DNA of 64,000 nucleotides from Rhynchopus euleeides (taxonomy: Eukaryota > Euglenozoa > Diplonemea > Diplonemida > Diplonemidae): positions 1,364,001 to 1,428,000 of the forward strand of contig OY723270.1 of the NCBI GenBank assembly GCA_963210315.1. Reading direction: 5' to 3'. Below, one piece after another: positions 60,567 through 64,000 of this stretch. The notes below the pieces were generated by a model that was not told the origin of the DNA, did not search any database, and saw only the letters and a program-made list of their open reading frames with translations. Both the position numbers and the translations under genes were made by a program. How positions within the stretch are numbered: the first letter of the stretch is position 1; each line of letters opens with the position of its first letter.

Positions 60567-63517
60567 CCCCCCCCCCCCCCCCCCCCCCAAAAAAAAATAC
60601 GCAGGCTCCAGAACCCACGCGCTGCCTTGTTGTTTCCTTCACTGGGACCTGGACATGGCGTCACAAAAATATATTTCATCCAAAAAAAAGAATCCTTTTG
60701 AAGGTGTGGAGTGAACACAAAGGATGCCGTGCTGGGCATCAGGAATGTCGTGAAGGGTGTTGGCACCCTTGCTGTGTATTACTCTAGGTGGGTAGGAGAG
60801 GATGCCCTTTCACAGCGCAAAGAAAAATCTGTTCAAAAAAAAAGCAAAATCAGATCGTTCGAAAGCTTGAGCCACATCCCCGTGGTTCACGTGCTTGCAA
60901 GCACGTTGGCAGCGCATCCAATGGCATTGAATGCACCAGCGAAGCCAGCTTTACTTACCAATTCCGACATGTTGTGCTGTCCGCACAAACCACCCAGAGT
61001 GCAGTCTCGAAAGCCGAACCACGCCCGGACTGCATCAGCAGCAGCCGCTTTTCTTCAAAATCACTTCCCCCAGATCGAGACCTTTTCAAGCAATTCACTA
61101 CACCCCAGGACATACTACATCACCCTTTGTGACAATTCCAAGTTCTTCTTTTTTCCAAGTTGTATATTGTTTTACATTTGCAGCAAACACGGCATTGGGT
61201 GGATCAGGGGAATCCCCTCAAAAAAAATGCTACTGCACATCTCTGAGATGATTTCTCCCCCAGAACGAACGCACGATCCTGTTTCTTTCCTGATGACCGT
61301 GGAAGGGATCATGGGGCACAGGGGCAGCGGGAGCGTGCCAAAATACTGAAATGCCGGCATTGGGTAGGGATATGGCCGAGCTGTGGCGAATCTCCTTGCG
61401 CACGCACGCGCGCACCGTACATCACCGCAACACCCTTTGCAGCAGTGCGAGGAAGGCGAAGGAGGCGGGGATGTGCTGCCCTCAGCCCTCCTTCCCCCCC
61501 CCCCCCCCCCCCCCACCACCATCCCCACCCACCCGCCCACCCTCGTACCCCGCCTCCCTGCATGCCTGCGGCACTTTCTAGCGCTGCAGCTTGCCATGAA
61601 AACCGGGGCGCCTCCCCGTCCCCAACCCGTCTTCGTGCCCACCCCCCCGTTTCCAGAGGAGACACACAACCTGCACAACGAGTGAAGGGTGCTCATTCTT
61701 GTGATCCCTTCTACTTCTATTTCACTACCCCCCACCCCGTTTCCAGAGGAGCGGGGTGCTGGAAACCAATGCAGCCGGGTGCAGCCAGCCCCCCTGCTGG
61801 GGGAAAGCAAAGATGGTCCGCACATTCCCTCCTTTTCAGCGGAGTTTTTTTTCCACATTTTCTTCGCTGCAGGTTTGAGGAGGAACGGCGTCGATGCCAC
61901 ACAAAACACCAGGGGGCGCCCTTTACCCTTGACTTCACAGCTGCAACATGCTCCGGTAAAAAGTTTTCTCTTTATTTGGTGATGTGGTTCCACTTCCACA
62001 CTTCAAAAAATCGTTCATGCTTCGTGAGTACAGCACCTTCTGGCTTCACTGCGGACACAACTTCACTGGGGTTGCCCCCGCATGCCAGGCAGGCCTGTCA
62101 GGCAAAAGCTTGGATGAAGGTGCCGATCTTTCAAGCACAAACTGGTGCTTCGTATATCTTATATCCGATCCTGCTATCATGCCACCGCCTGCCCCACTAA
62201 CGAAAGGGGGCTGTGCCTGAAACAAAACCGACCTGCTCAGAAGAAACCTGAAATAGCCCACCCCCCACTCACCCAGCCCCTGCCCCCACCCCCTACCCCG
62301 GGGCGATCACTTCAGTATGTGCACACGGCGGGGCGCGTTGCTGACGCGGTGCCAGCTGTCGAAAAACGGAACGAACGTTTGGCTGCGGATGGGGGTGGTT
62401 TTGAAGGCGAAGAAAGAACAGGAAAGCCTACTGAAAATAAAGGTGCGGAATACAGTCAGAAGATGCAGTATGCGGGTCCTGACCAGGACACCCTTGGCTG
62501 AGGAGGGTTGTAGAAGTCTATCTGAAGAGAGAGATAGAGAGAGCACCGTTGGCATGAATGGTTCAATCGAATGGCGGTGTGTGTGGGGTACGATCCTCCT
62601 TTCACGCCTGGGTCGTTGCTTGTCTGCAGCAAGAACAACAATAAAACTGAACAAAAAAGCGCCCTGCCGTGGCGTGATTTTCCAGTCCGTAGCACGACAT
62701 TATTTGATGCCGATAATTTCAGAAGCATTTTCAGAAAGAAAATGCAACGAACACATACGACAGATTATTTTTTCCCCCCCCTTTCTTTTGCAGAACCTCT
62801 GCAGACGATTGAAAGGGGGAAAAGGACAGATTCTGTGATTTGTTGTCATTTTTTTTCCCAGCACACTGCGATGTGGCAGAACGTGTCTCTTGCTTTTGTT
62901 CGTGCCCTTGTGCTCCTCACTCACGACACCATCATAACCAGATGGAGTGTGAGTGCGGAAGCGTCAAACGCATCAAGGAAACGGAAGCAAAAGTGCAGAA
63001 TGAGCGTCGTGACACTTTTTTCCACTGCACTGCGCCAATCCACCCTGAAAACCCAAACCCCCCCCAAAGCCCTCACCCCCAAAGCCGGACTCCCAAACCC
63101 CCCACCCCCTCGAATGTTATGGCGCCAGCCCGTATCCCCGATACGGCCCACTTATCGCGCTAACCATCCATCCCCACCCACACTCTCTCCCCTCCCCCTG
63201 CCCCATATCCCACCGATTTTTCGTCTATTTTTTCATCTTGTCTTCTCCACACACTCACTTCCCTACCGCCCCTTTTGTCCCCTCCCCGTTTCCCCACCAC
63301 CCCCCACCCCCACCAGCACAGGAGATGAATAGTCGGAGAGAGCGAGAAAGAGAGGGCGCGATTTTCTCTCTCCCCCCCCTCGTTCTCGTTTCTCAAAAAA
63401 GAATAAAACTATTGACAGCTCCGCCAGATGGCGTTGGTTTTTCCTAATCCCTCGCCCCCTCAACCAGCCATCCCCTCTGAAGCCTGCATCAAGAAACCAA
63501 CGCAGGCGCCCAGCCCA
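60567..63517. other. No gene recognised
   Basis: C tracts at 60567-60590 and 61493-61515. Frames of up to about 250 codons are proline- or serine-rich and lack domains. 62880-63015 resembles 27830-28055. I see no TIR pair here. Confidence 0.5.
62947..62967 (+). promoter_or_regulatory. Recurring GTGTGAGTGCGGAAGCGTCA motif
   Basis: Followed about 45 nt later by GCAGAATGAGCGTCGTGACA, closely matching the layout at 59041. Confidence 0.4.
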
Positions 63518-64000
63518 GGGGATAAGATAGGTCTGGTTTTCCGGTTTTCAAAACCAGGGTTTCCCGGTTCCCGGTTTTCTGGAAAAAAGCGCCCTATCAC
63601 TTCACAGCTACAACCGCTCTGATGAATTTCCTTTTGTTTGTTGCGTTGACGCTTCTACACACAAAACCCTGAACTGATCACACCCTGAGCCTGATGAAGG
63701 GTGGGGTTAGTGTATAGAGCACGTTTGGTTGCAGCTGTGGTGGGGCGCTTTCCGCTCACACGAGTGTGCTTAAAAAAAAAAAGGTCGGTCTCATTTTTGG
63801 CGGGTTTTTTTGTGACTTTGGGACAGTAGAACAGTCAGAAAAAACGCCATAAAAAAATAGAAAGTGACCCCATCGTGATCCGCACAGAGCTCAAATAGTC
63901 CAAAGAAGGCAGAGAAGCGGAGAAGAAAAATGGACCTAGCGGGTGGCCCGGTGGGTGGTGATGCCCTCGTCATGCAGGTCTCTTCTGTTTTGAAGGTGCA
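63518..64000. repeat. Dispersed repeat M, second copy, runs off the window
   Basis: It matches 33140-33445 plus 39036-39218 as one continuous piece, and so shows the empty site of element Z at about 63829. The TCTGGTTTTCCGGTTTTC phrase is at its left edge instead of internal. The right end lies beyond 64000. Confidence 0.85.
63640..63662 (-). promoter_or_regulatory. Recurring GAAGCGTCAACGCA motif in repeat M copy 2
   Basis: Same sequence and context as 33204-33226. Confidence 0.35.

Overview
The window looks like one stretch of a transposon-saturated nuclear genome from a microbial eukaryote (alga or other protist; lineage not assigned). The reasons are eukaryotic transposase families, two supported short spliceosomal introns (52 nt at 59587-59638 and 37 nt at 54618-54654), long C/G homopolymers, large satellite-like arrays, and no bacterial operon, rRNA or tRNA structure. 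I found no intact ordinary host gene. The only likely host remnant is a decayed class III nucleotidyl cyclase near 7.7-8.0 kb.

Layout. 0-2.4 kb: C-rich spacer. 2.4-9.8 kb: a 50-bp dimeric satellite and decayed sequence, bracketed and broken up by identical 151-bp and 279-bp repeats. 10-15.7 kb: a nest of short TIR elements with TA target duplications. 15.75-20.9 kb: a pogo/Tigger-like transposon split by two later insertions. 22.8-26.1 kb: a nearly pristine element with a 775-aa hAT-like transposase. 26.1-27.6 and 46.5-48.1 kb: two copies of a 1.5-kb TIR element. 29.2-33.1 kb: a 3.9-kb element with AGAATTCT-rich arms. 33.4-39.0 kb: a 5.6-kb element with GGGGGCCCTCGCTACC ends, carrying 41-bp arrays of opposite orientation around a small gene. 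40.8-45.3 kb: the most striking gene, a 1263-aa ubiquitin-specific-protease/hAT-transposase fusion, next to palindromic arrays. 46.0-46.5 kb: a Harbinger transposase tail. 48.7-60.6 kb: three related elements (called I, K, J here) with CAC...ACGG or CACGGTG ends and a conserved pair of genes, partly nested in other elements. The rest is spacer and a dispersed repeat that runs off the right edge.

How it fits together. Almost every coding segment belongs to a mobile element. Nesting gives a relative chronology: pogo element, then a 476-bp TA element and a 2-kb insertion inside it; element G, then J inside G and F at G's end, then K inside F. Nine TIR repeats, eight of exactly 109 bp, keep perfect 3-bp target duplications and often sit inside other elements. 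Several larger TA-type elements sit at a TA embedded in a long C (or G) tract. The best candidates for undescribed biology are the USP-hAT fusion and the I/J/K family, whose two proteins match no transposase family I recognise.
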